From Saturnia japonica (lineage: Eukaryota; Arthropoda; Insecta; Lepidoptera; Saturniidae): 64,000 bases of DNA. The stretch covers positions 8,301,190 to 8,365,189 of the forward strand of contig CM065311.1 of the NCBI GenBank assembly GCA_033032175.1, read 5' to 3'. The translations under genes were made by a program, and so were the position numbers. Of this stretch, positions 9,843-22,200 are shown piece by piece. The notes under the pieces are model-generated. The model was given only the letters and a program-made list of their open reading frames with translations. It was not told where the DNA came from and searched no databases. Within the stretch, counting starts at the first letter, position 1, and each line of letters opens with the position of its first letter.

Positions 9843-9990
9843 ACTCGTCACGCAGCAACTGAAGCTAAACTACGCTATTGTTGCGTTGCAGGCGATCGAC
9901 AATTTGCCCTTAAAATCGTATCCTGCATACCCCATTAGACTGCAATGAATATTGTGAAAAATCGCGTTAAATCGTAACCTGAAATAGCCC
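9843..9990 (+). repeat. Dispersed repeat, pair of 36,425-36,600
   Basis: It shares ACTGAAGCTAAACTACGCTA, the GTTGCGTTG block, TCCTGCATACCC and AAAAATCGCG with the inverted copy in bgm intron 4. No coding or terminal repeat is seen. Confidence 0.5.
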
Positions 9991-11235
9991 CCTTAACATA
10001 CATGCATTGTTCCATAGAGTGCGAGTGGTTTGCCCTAACGCGACAATTTTTATTTTGGTAACTCATCATAATGTTAAAACGAATGTACCTACTAATTTGA
10101 ATAACTGAAAAAGTAATTTACGCCTACGTAAACAGCGTAAATGATTTCATAATTGATTTGGATAAGGATTCATATCATGATACGGATATAGTCACTTTTT
10201 GTTCGCATCCGTGTTTTAGTTGATTAATTTGATCAAAAAACGTTTATTGTAAACATAACTATAATAATTACATATAATGTCACGTGAGCTTTTTTGTTCA
10301 AATTAGTGAGAACGTACAATAAGTATAAGTATCATTTTATCTAATACCAATAATCAATAGTTTTTGCAGCACACGCGAAGAAAGCATATTTTTAAGCAAT
10401 TTTTTATACTTTGTGTAAAACTATCGACATTTGTATATGGAATAAATTAAATTTTCAAATTAAAGTATACCCTATGTTACTCTCTAATAATGTAGCTTTA
10501 TATTGGTGAAAGATTTTTTATAATTGGCCTAGTAGTTTTTGAGTTTATCAATTACAAAGAAAAAATAAAAACTTTCCTCTTTTGTAATATTGGTGTAGAC
10601 TAGTATATTAGTATTAGTTATATTATTAGTATAGATTATAATGCGGCTCGTGACTGCGGCCTGTGTGACCGAGCCGAAACGTCGAGTAATTAAAAAGTAA
10701 GACGCGTTCTAGACTCTCATTAAATATATATATATAATACTATAATATAAGTATAATAATAATAATAATAAAGATCATCTTGTATTTTTATCAGTTTGGC
10801 TGTGCATAGCGCACGCAATATTCACTGACCTACTTCGGATGTTGTTTTCAGATAAATACTATGTATAAATGTCTGTTTTGTATTCATTTCACCTCATTCC
10901 ACTAATTCCGTAACTACATATTACTACCTATGTGTAAATATTAAGTTTCCATGAATGTACTATCTGTTATAATTATTGAATTGTACGTCATGATATTGTA
11001 AAAACTGTAACTTAACAAATGATTGGGTCTTTATTACTTAATAAAATAGCCTGCCGCCTGCGAGATGATTTCGTTATGATCTTATTGAGTACCTATACAT
11101 ATATAAACAGTAACGACAAAAATATTCTTATTTGTAAAAACTTATGAATTTAGAGTTTTCATTTTCTGCGTCTACTGCCAATTTCACTTCCTTCACGTTT
11201 CTGCTAGTGGAAGTGGATAACGAAGAACAAATCGT
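9991..11235. other. AT-rich intergenic DNA
   Basis: It is unique-looking AT-rich sequence with an (AAT)n microsatellite at about 10,757. One dispersed-repeat phrase occurs near 10,640-10,690 (GTGACCGAGCCGAAACGTCG). No gene is seen. Confidence 0.5.
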
Positions 11236-11238
11236 TTA

Positions 11239-12166
11239 GGGGAAAGTGGGAGAACCACGAACACCTAAGGGAAAATAGGAATGAAACAGCACGATTAGGA
11301 CACAGGATTACTATTTTGCATCTTTAGCAAGTAAAATTATCTAACTATCTAACATACGTTTAGGGATGTTTATAAAAAAATTATATTTTAGTAAAAAAGC
11401 AGAACCCTTAGCGTTCTAGTTTCGTCGAAAGTAGTCGGGTAATACCGATCACCAAGTGCGGTAATTACGAACTAACATCAAAAATCAGTAATGAGTCTTC
11501 AGCGGAAGCATTTTTGTAATTATTATTCATTGCAAAAATACAATGAAAGTTTTCAATTTTACCCTTTATTTTCTTCTCTTAGTTAGAATGCCTGTTTTAG
11601 ATTGTTTTACAACTTTTTTTCTTCGAATGGCAAACGATTGTACTTTTTAATACTGAATTAATCTTTAATGCTTAGCCAATTGTATTCTTTTTACTTTTGA
11701 TATGATCGATAGTTTTTCGCAGACTCTATGTTTTAATTTTCCAATACAATTACAAGGCACCTAATACAAAAGACTTTAAAAACAATAAAACACAGAAGTA
11801 ATTTTTATTGTGAAATAAAGAGGGGTAATACCGAACGTTCGAGATTACCCCCCACGGTCTGTTTGTGATTTCCCTGCAGTATCAAAAAGTAAAATTCATA
11901 AGCATAATTTTTTGTTAATCAACTATTGCCATGAGCGTTAATTCACCAAGTTACTTTCATGAAAAACATAAATCGAAAACACAAAAAATGTTTAAGCGTT
12001 CATACCTCGAACTACGCGAATGTTGGCTTCTGTCGAGTCACTGTCTGTCATTAAAGGTGACATGTTTGTGAAGATGGTGATGCCCATAACTCTGGCAACT
12101 TCTTCTAACATAGTAAAACTTATGAATTCGGGATTACCCTGGGTTCGTGTTTCTCCCAATTTCCCC
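11239..12166. mobile_element. TIR element with GGGGAAAGTGGGAGAA ends
   Basis: The left end GGGGAAAGTGGGAGAACCAC and the right end, read inward as GGGGAAATTGGGAGAAACAC, are inverted repeats of about 26 bp flanked by TA. The 0.93-kb interior has no transposase but repeats GGGGTAAT-ACCGA-type words. It resembles the element at 45,276-46,229 in size, TA flanks and G-rich ends. Confidence 0.65.
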
Positions 12167-12169
12167 TAA

Positions 12170-13130
12170 TATTATAGTCTTAAAATAAAAATAAAATTCG
12201 TAATTAGACATCTAGCTCAAACTATATTTCTTAATAAAAATAACTACCTATCTTCTTCTTCTTCTTATACATAAAAATCTATGTTTATGTTCCACATGGA
12301 CTCCAAAATGGCTGGAACGATTATGATGAAATTTTCAGACTAGTTTCGCTTCTCGTAGTTGCTTACAGCGTGCAACATGACTTGACATTCATAGCTCCTT
12401 AGAGTCAACATGAATTTATATTACCTAAGTATAACTTTCCTAAAAAATAAAATACAAGAAGAATTTTACAAATCTGGCCGGTAATTCAAAGATTAGAGCG
12501 TTAATCTTTTGAGCTTTTTAATATAATTATAGATTTGTTCAAATAAAAAGTAGCAACCCTAAGTCAGTCAAGACATTATTTGAAATAAATCAATATAACG
12601 TTTTTACATCCTGTACCTAGGTATACCTTTACTTTTTTTTTGTTGTTGTAAAATATACATTATGTATGCTGTTCGTGTTTTGCAAATTTGTACATTATTG
12701 TATACATACAATTATGCTATAGGTATTAACATAAATTATGTTTACTGTGTGAAGTATTTACAACAGCTGGTACCTACTGTGATAATGTTAATCTATCTCA
12801 GCCCATTTAGCACTTACATAACGCTTTTTATATTATTATCTCCCAGAAATACCTACTTACCAATTATTACTTCATAACTGTAGACATTGATTAATTAATT
12901 GTTTTAAATATTATCCGTTATTTTCACATAGGTACCAACTGTATATGTAGTTTAGAGCTCCTTTGGATTTAGACTGCATAATTATCAAAGAAGATTAAGG
13001 AAAAGATTAGATTATTGAAAAAATGTGTAATAAATAAAACTGAAAATCGAATAACGAGGCAATCACCCGATTAGTCAAAGCCCCAGCTTTTAGTTCTGTT
13101 ATCGGTGAGTGCTGAAATACAGTAGGTACA
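12170..13130. other. Intergenic DNA upstream of bgm
   Basis: It contains a dispersed-repeat stretch at about 12,270-12,510 (GGCTGGAACGATTATGATGAAATTTTC and CTGGCCGGTAATTC phrases). The rest is unique AT-rich DNA. Regulatory elements of bgm may lie here, but none is recognisable. Confidence 0.4.
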
Positions 13131-13134
13131 CTCT

Positions 13135-13154
13135 TATAAACTACACAGCTCAGT
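13135..13154 (+). promoter_or_regulatory. Candidate bgm core promoter
   Basis: TATAAA at 13,135-13,140 and an arthropod initiator-like TCAGT at 13,150-13,154 lie 60-80 bases before the start codon. Their spacing of about 17 bases is shorter than the usual 25-30. They may therefore belong to different start sites, with the TATA box serving a start near 13,165. Confidence 0.3.
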
Positions 13155-13211
13155 CAACGCTCAACGCCACGAGTACGACCGCTGCGCACTGGTGGACACG
13201 TGCACTGTGAT

Positions 13212-13271
13212 ATGACTGTATCAGAATACCGAACCGACATGGAAGTCGAACTAGACCAGAAAACTGTTACG
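13212..13271 (+). CDS. bgm: bgm coding exon 1
   Basis: It encodes residues 1-20 ([20 protein letters not shown]). The ATG is the first in frame after TAA at 13,137. The donor is GTATGT and the phase is 0. The N-terminus is acidic and polar with no signal peptide or membrane segment. An alternative upstream 5' exon cannot be excluded. Confidence 0.75.
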
Positions 13272-16200
13272 GTATGTTTTATTCATCTTAATGACTTCAA
13301 TGTAGGTAACGCTTTCTCGTAGCACTATACTTTACTGAAATTTATGCAGTATAATTTAACTTTATATCTGATTGAAAGCGCGAAAAATTAAAGTGTTTAC
13401 AGAATCTTCGCAAACAGTGAAGTGAACTTTACACTTAGCATTAGCAGTACGTACGTGGTCGCGAAATAGGGCAAGACGCCAGTTGGCTGCGGTGCTTGCG
13501 TTGTCTCGGTCGCAACTATCTATAATATTCGTCTAGCGTCTATCTACACGGAGTCAGGCGTTGCGTGTCAATATCAACTCGTATTTTTATATTTCTCTTT
13601 ATTTATTTGTTATATCGTTCTTTAAATATTATGTATAGTGCAGATTGTGTAGTGAAAGCTTAAACTTCATAATACTACAAGCCTTTGAAAATTTCTTATC
13701 AACAAGTGTTTTTGGGTAAGTTAGATATTTAATATAATAACCTACAATGCAGTAACAATAGTACAAATTAGATACTAATAGTAATACAAATTTATATTTA
13801 TCAATGATATAATTTTTTTCGTTTGTGAGCTCAACCTTATCAGAAATATTGCAAGATCCATCAAACAATGATTAAATACAATCTACTATAGGTAGCGATA
13901 CATTCTAATACATCAAGTCATGCATTATATATAATTAGGAACTATATACAGTTTAGTCGTTAAACGTAGCAGTGTACAATGTTGGCGAACGATAACCTGC
14001 GAAGCCGAAAAACCCGTTACTCTCTCTCGTATGACCGTCCGCCGAAATTAACATATCATAACTACATAAAGATATTCTAAATGCGCAACCAGTCAACTAT
14101 ATGCATTTTATACTTTTTTACACGTGTGTGGATTATGTTTTATTTACTATACAAAACACCCGGAAAATGTATAATTACATTATTGTACTTATACCTATAG
14201 ATATCAAACAATTTTCCTTATATGTTAACTACTTGTCTGCAAGTTAAAAATATCACGCCAACTTTAATCAGCAGTTTCATTTTTATAATTATACTAGTTG
14301 TGCCCTACGGTTTCACCCGTCTTAATTTTATCCGACAAACACTGCACCGCCAACGCTCCCATGTATTCTATCATAATTGTTCTTCCCGCAAGTACAAATT
14401 ATTCAAAATTTTAATTATCTTCTAAATTATGTGACCAAATAGCATACTCTACAGAGCAAAATTTTACTTCATAAAATTGTCTTTATGATGAAGTAAGTTT
14501 TGTTTGTAAGGATTAATATGCCATGTCTAAAGATAATGCTTATAAATCAGTTTTTAATTTCCAAAAAATCTTTGTCACAAAATACTTTATTGTGACTTGT
14601 GTATAAGAGATAGGCATATACTATCTCTGAATTTTTTTAGTTATACTAAGGACCAATATCATTGTAGAACATTGTATTTCTGTATCATTAACGATTATGC
14701 CAGTGCACGCGGTTATAGCAGTTCGAGAGGGCCTCGACTTCTGACTTACGTAACAAAAATCAATATTTAAAGCTATTTGAGACTTGTAGCCTAATCTTAA
14801 CTAAAGCCTATACTATTCCTCGTGGGTCTGGTTATCATATACGAAAATAATTTTTCGAATCCGACTGGTAGTTCCAGAGATTAGAATGTTTAAACAAACA
14901 AACAAACAAACACAAAAACTTTTCCGATTTATTATATTAGTATAGATAGATTAAACAAAACTACCACATTGCAAGCAAAGAAATATCCGTAAAGCTATTT
15001 TCACTTGGACCTTAGCTATCATTTTTCCAAACCCCGTTTTTCAACAGATTTGCTTGATGTTTGCTTAAAGGTATAAACGCATTGACGAACATTATTATTA
15101 TAAAAATCCGTATATGATTGTAGTTGTAAACCAATACAGTTTCAGATTTATTTATTTCTCAAAAACAGTGTACGGACTTATGTCTGTAGATTAACAGGTG
15201 CACGACCTTATTTGTAAAAGTTTTTTTTTTATTACACATTTTGCATTCTACTCGAGCTCAATACTGTCTCTTACTTACTGAAAATATTTTAGTCATGTTT
15301 GGGATATGGGTCTCCAAATATCGTAAGCCTCTGAGGACGAGAAGATAGAAGCAGGATGGCCCTCTCCAACTTTAGCGACAAAAAGATGTATAAAATAGAT
15401 ACATCCATTCAGATGCAAAACAATGCTTCAAAATAATAACAAATATCATTAAATTCTCCTCATAGCATCAAAACAACATCCAAATATTGCTAAATATGAA
15501 AATGTTTATTAGTAGGTAGGTACGTACAATGTTATGTCAACATCAGACCATACGCTGATAACTGATAAAAAAGCCGTTATATCTTTTGCTATCTTCTACA
15601 CATATATATACAGTGGGGGTAAAGAGTATTATATTCACAGTTATATTATAAAGTATGTATATATATAATAATATATTATATTATCTAAATAAACCACGCT
15701 AATCTATCTACGTAAAGCCACTATCTTAAACATGATTTAGCATTCATAAATGTTATAACACTAATCTATACTTATAATAAAAGAATAAAGAGTGGAAATC
15801 TGTACATTGAAGATATTTGAGAAAAAATAATAAGGGGGAGGGGGTTAAGAACCAAGGACAGAACACATTTCGATAGTTTTTGAAATTTGTTGTTTGGTTC
15901 TTATACCTGACTTTCTATCGGTATGTTTGAACGCCAATCACGCAAAAATTACTGGACCGAATTTAATGAAATTTGGTATGATTGTAGTTTATAATCTCAA
16001 GATACATTTAGCATAAATTTTTACACGTACCATTGGTGTGGTCTTTAAATTATACAAATAATTTAATTTAATAAAATTTAATATACAAATTAATAATTAA
16101 ATTTATTTCATACTTATTGTCACACTTTACTACATTTTCTGTAAGCACTTATATTAATTATTTAAGGCTGGACTTTTATTATTATTTTTTAGTTCATTTT

Positions 16201-19200
16201 AAATAGATTTTAAACCCATTTTTAAATGTTTAAAATTAAATTTAATTGTTCAACAATTTCAATTCAAAAAAATATATCTATTCGATGTACAATTTCTACG
16301 GTAGATGTCGTTGTTTGTTGTTTGCGATGAAGATTTTTATTAAATTACACTAAACAGCCATAACATAAAGCATTATTATTCCCTGGATATTAACGGTTTA
16401 TAAATATAACGTTATTAAATAAAATTTGCTTTTCGTAAAGGACGGTTAACATTTAAAATGATTTTAGTTGGGTATTCTCAAAGCTTATACCGGTCAAATA
16501 CCGTGAGATTGAGGAGAGTGAAGGTTTTTAATTAAATGCTGTAAATGCTTTAAGTAAATACACGAAATATACCACGCAGACGAAGTCGCGGGCACAGCTA
16601 GTATCTTAACATGAGCCTAATGTAACACCTCTACTAGTCTACATTAAGAACATTCGCAATCGCGTGGTAAGTGGATAGCTATATTTGGCTTGCATAGTTT
16701 ATCCAAGTATTTGTAGAGGTTTCAAGTATGCGGCAAATGGCAAACGTATGAATGAGGCATAGTATAAATAAATAAAATTGCAGTTCGTTCATAAAAACAA
16801 ACCCTAATACCGAACGTATAAAATCAAACGACACCCAGCACAAAATCGTGACAGCGCGGTGTCTCCACGTATCAATAATAGTATATTATACAATATAATA
16901 TAGTAACCATGAAAATATTTGATCTATACAAATAAATAAAATTAGAGTGTCTGTTTGTAATGTCAAAACAACAGCTTTTTACTAAATGTATATGAATGTA
17001 TATACGATACTTAGGTATAACAAAAAAAACCATCTTTAAAATTTCTGTGTCTGTTTGTTGCGGCTAATCTCCCAAACGTTTGGACCAATTTTGACGGGAC
17101 TTTCACAGGCAAATAGCTAATTATATAAGAAGTAGCTTTGGCCAATCTTATTTTATAAAAAGAATTATGGTTCCGTGCGAATAAAATAAACTGGTAATCG
17201 TGAATCCATTCGGATGCTTAAATTGCTTACTCTGAATAAACCATAAGAGATATATCAAATTATACCATTTCCATTTCTTTATTTTCTCGATGACAGCTCC
17301 TGTGAAAACTTCAACGAGCGTCTCTTTTACATTATGTATGCATTATTTTATAAAGATATAACGTTTACACACGTACAAGGTTATACCAGAGTCGGAGAAA
17401 CTGATAGGGATGGAGCTATATCGATAAACGTAACACGATAACAGACCCGATATTTTTTTACAAAATGTAAGAAACTAAACTACTGCCGGATACTTTTGTA
17501 CAAATTTATTAACTAATATTATATTTCATTACAAGATGTTACACGTATTAATTCTTGATTGATAATGCCAACTTCTTCAAATTTTCGAAGCTGTTGTAAA
17601 ATAAGTAGGTAATAGGTAGGTACTCGACAATTAAACGAAATAATTATAACGACAGGTCATCTTTATTTATTTATTTTAATCAAAATCTGATGAATCGTCA
17701 TCGACATCGACATATGCGATCGATATCATTACTTATTTGGTAATAACACAGTTAACACTACAACTATCAAATTAGAACTGTCATCGAGAAAATAAAGAAA
17801 TGGAAATAGTATAATGTACTAAATAATTGTAGATTTTAAAAAGACCTACTAAAAAATCAGCCAAAGCATAATGTCTATCTTCTAAGGATCACCCACAATA
17901 AGCATTTTTGTCTTTAACATAACCGGGAGCAAGGCTAGCTCGTCTTAGACATATAAATAAAAATAATACCTCCGTGAATATATTAATGAATACTAGCCAA
18001 CAGCTAGTAGGCTTTGGCAAAGGTTCCATAGGAAATCCTAATGCCAACAAAAAACAATCTTATAGATCTGAGTTACCAGTACAGCCCATTTATTATATAC
18101 CGATATGTACCTAAAAATAAAATTAAATCTTATTACTTATTAGACAAACCAACAAAACTTATTACCAACGACTAGCTGTGCCCTCGGTCCCAGAATCATT
18201 AATTAACAAGATATCGTGACATTTTTTTTTAGATAAGGAGAAAAAAAGAAAACTATATTTATCTAGTTGTTTTTTGCGTGATGCACGCACAACGAACGGC
18301 AAACCTCTATCATTTTAATGTAGTGTAGAAGAATAGTGTGTGGAAGAACGTAGTTAAAGAATGTAATGTAATATTAAGAAACTAAATTTTGGTTTCTTAT
18401 TTTTTGTTTCTAGATAAACAACTTAGTAGCTTTGATACTGTTAATCAGTCTTTAATAATAATACTGCTCTTCCAGTTTTAATAATATGTTTACGAATAAT
18501 TTATTCATTTAAAGGGGTGATGTTAATTTTAGTAAACCTTTTCATTGACGGGATGTACCTATCTAAAATTTTATCACAAAAATCTCTGTTTACATACATT
18601 AGAATGAGTGAAAAAAACTGTATAAACTATATAAACGAAATTATATGAAGGATTTTGAAATGACTGAAAAAAAATTGTCTTAGTTGCAGTTATTAATATT
18701 AAGAGGTAGGTACATCTTTTTAATATTGTATTCTTTTATAGGTAGGTACTTTGTACGAAGTGTTTTAATACAAAATATGTTATGTATAAAATAAATAATT
18801 ATTATAGAGGTCATCGGGGTACTGACCCAAGTCCCAAGCGATAAATATTAACTGTTTTACTGCTGCCATTTTTTCTTTATTATGTTATCACCTTACGAGT
18901 CATTAAATTGTTAACAAAATGCATATTAGCTATCAATAAGTATTGTTTTTTTTAATCCTAATATAAATGTACATATATTTATGTGAAACAAATCCTCAAA
19001 TGATGCTGCCTTTGGCAATGTCGTATACTTAGATAAAGTTACATTTTTCAAACATAATTTTTCTAATAAAGAATAAACTCAGATATTTTAAGAAGTCTCC
19101 ATACTCCACACTAATAGAGGCAAGTTTAGTGTTTACTTCTCCACGTTCTAACAGGATATATCCTATATAAGTAGTTCTATTCATTTATATTTTTGTGTGT

Positions 19201-22200
19201 TTGAATTTAGAAAACTACATATTCATAATAAAATAAAAATAAGAAAGTCAACAATGGTTTTTATTTTGGAAAAATGTACAATATTATTCTGTTTACGATA
19301 GGTATATGTTTAAAATAAAATCATTAAATGCTATTTTAGAAACCTTTAAGACTACTATCAAAATATTAAATGAAATGTCTATAAAATCCATTGATCATAT
19401 TATTCATATAATATAGAAATAATTGTGTATAGATAATAAAAATCAATTACATAATCTATCTCATCACTAGTTTCTATCCAACAACAGATGGCACTTAAAT
19501 ATTTACTTTAATTTATCATTATATTAATGCGTGGTATTGCGTGCACGGAAGACTGATATTTGGCATGGTTAAAGTTTATATGGAGAAGGATTGCAGAAAG
19601 CTAAAATTTATATATAATATCTATTACTAATATATATTAAATAAAATAAATTAATACTGCAAATCCTAAACCGACCAGTGCCATTGAAAGTTAGACCCCC
19701 TAAAATATTGACATTGTCACACAAAGAAAATTGACAGCAATTGATATTAATATTCATTGTTTAGGTTCATACTGCACATGTCAAACAGAAAATAGTCTAT
19801 GATCAAAAAGTCGCTGGTCGAATTCCGACCATTGGGCGACCGCTAGTAATGCTAATTCTGTTCTCCACGAATTTATTTTAGTTGCAATTTAAAACGAAAT
19901 ACGTAGGAGAAAAGCTTTATTCGGTTTCAGTAGTTTTAGATGAACGTGATTTGCAGTTTCTCAGTGATAGGTAAACAGTACATACCTAAGTCAGCATGTA
20001 TTGCGTGATTTTATAATTTTTGTATCGTAAACAAAATTAAGCGTTTTTTCGCCTTGATTTAATAATGTAAAGTTTATAGCAATACAGATACCTTTAAGCC
20101 TCGCTCACCCATAAACAAGAAAAATAAAAAATGTTAACCTACCACCCCGAATATTAAAACTTAAAATACTTACACTATACAGTGTGGAAACAACCAACGG
20201 GACATTTAGGAAAAGTATATTAAATATTGAAGATATCAAATTTTACTCAAAACAAAAATTCTTTTAGTTTTTGAAATTATAATAACTACATTCACAGATA
20301 GATTTACTAAAATAGCTTACCTATACCGGGAATCAAACCACCTAAAAAATGCAAAAAGTTAAAAAACTGAAATTTATTATGTTATTACACTAATCGGCAG
20401 GGTCTATGATAAGGATAATTAAAGGAAACCATGAAATTTAACTATTTAAACTAGACTTACTTAAAAATGTAAAAATTATTTTAATTTTCATAGAATTCTA
20501 CTATTACAGTAGGGGTACACAAATAAAAGAAAAGATAATGTGTGAAGTATCTGTAAAAAGTTATCAACTAAATCATTTCTATATAAAATATTTGGCAATA
20601 TTATTGTTATAGGTAACGTTTATTTTTTAGCCGAGATATTAAGACAAAAAATTTAAGATTAAAGGAGACCTTTGGAGTTGAAGGTTGCTTTTAAAACCAC
20701 AAAGTCTCAAATTGTTAGTGAGAGGAATCGGGATAGACAAATGCTAACTGTTTTTTTTATATGTACAACAAAAGTGGTCAACAAGCATGCTTTCCGCTTG
20801 ATGTCAGCAGTTACCGTAGCTTATGGACGCTTGCAATAATATGGTCTCACTAGCGCATTGCTAATGGGTTATTTGGCTATGATCTTCTGTAGGGTGAAGG
20901 TATTAGACCAGTCGGATTGACACATCAACAAATAAATTTATCTGTGCACTTGATGTTGACCTCAAGAGACGCGAACAACGTCCACAGCAAGTAAATTTAG
21001 ACAACTCCACTTTTGAGTTTAATATGTTGACATACTTTGAGTGTTGCTACTGCTGAGCTGCTGAAAAGTTAAGCACCATACTCGTGTACAATAAAATACA
21101 ATGCAGATATAATCTGTGCATAAAAGACAATGGCTCTCATTTCAAGCAACTTGTCAGTTAATTTGTTAAAATGCATGAAAAAATAATTTTAATTATTACT
21201 TCTTCAGTTATAAATTTGCTTTCATGTTAGTTCGATATGTATGAATTGTTAATTTCATGGTCTCCTGTAATTGTAAGATACAATTTTTATTTGAGAGATT
21301 TTATTCTTATCACAGGCTATCAATTTGTGCAATAACATAGTGCATGTCTGTTTTTTGTATTTTTACTTTGTTCAACTCCCGGTACAAGTAAGTTTTTTTA
21401 GAAAATCGTGAATGCAGTTATTAATAATTCAATAAATAAAAGAATGTTTCCTTTGAGTCAAATTTGTTATCTACAATATTTAATATAGTTTTCCTCCATG
21501 TCCCGTTCGTTTTTTCCAACCTGTATAGTATAAAGCACGTTTAGATCGTTTAAACCACCCAAACAACGGATTTTAATGCGGTTTTTACTACCATTTAGAG
21601 ATTTTTTACGGAAGATTTATAATTATATACAATATGTACATTGCAATTAAGTTTTTGTATAGTTGAGAAAGTTCAAAGATTTGTAATCAAGTCGTCAAAA
21701 AATGATTTTAGCACGCTTACATGGTTTACGCTGGCTAAACCTTAGATAAGTATACATCAAAATAATATTCTAAAGAATAGTAGTTCTTCAAAAAGCCTAG
21801 GCAAAAGTTCGGAATGACATATGTCTATCTCCTAAGGTTGACAAACAGTAACCATTTTTATCTTCAACATAATAATTAAAAAATATTACGTTATTTGCGA
21901 AGATATTTTTTTCCAATTCAGTAATAATCTTTATCCAGATAAATTTGTTAGTTAACTTGGGCATTTAATATAGATTAAAATTGTCCTTTACAGTTTTCCA
22001 TTTAAATTAATACCGTAGAGATATCACGTATTCGAAACTACGCGCGACTAAAGAAATCCTCCTCAGCAAAACGGTCGCGGTCGGTTGGTCTGCACTCCGC
22101 ACCTATGATGAACTGCGCTTCGCGAGCTAAGCGTACTTTTCGTAATTATGAAGATACATAACATACCATTACGCCTGTATACCCGAAGGGTTAGGCAGAC

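Noticed and set aside
10640..10700. Possible coding remnant with GTGACCGAGCCGAAACGTCG
   Set aside because: This phrase recurs in animal dispersed repeats; no open frame surrounds it.
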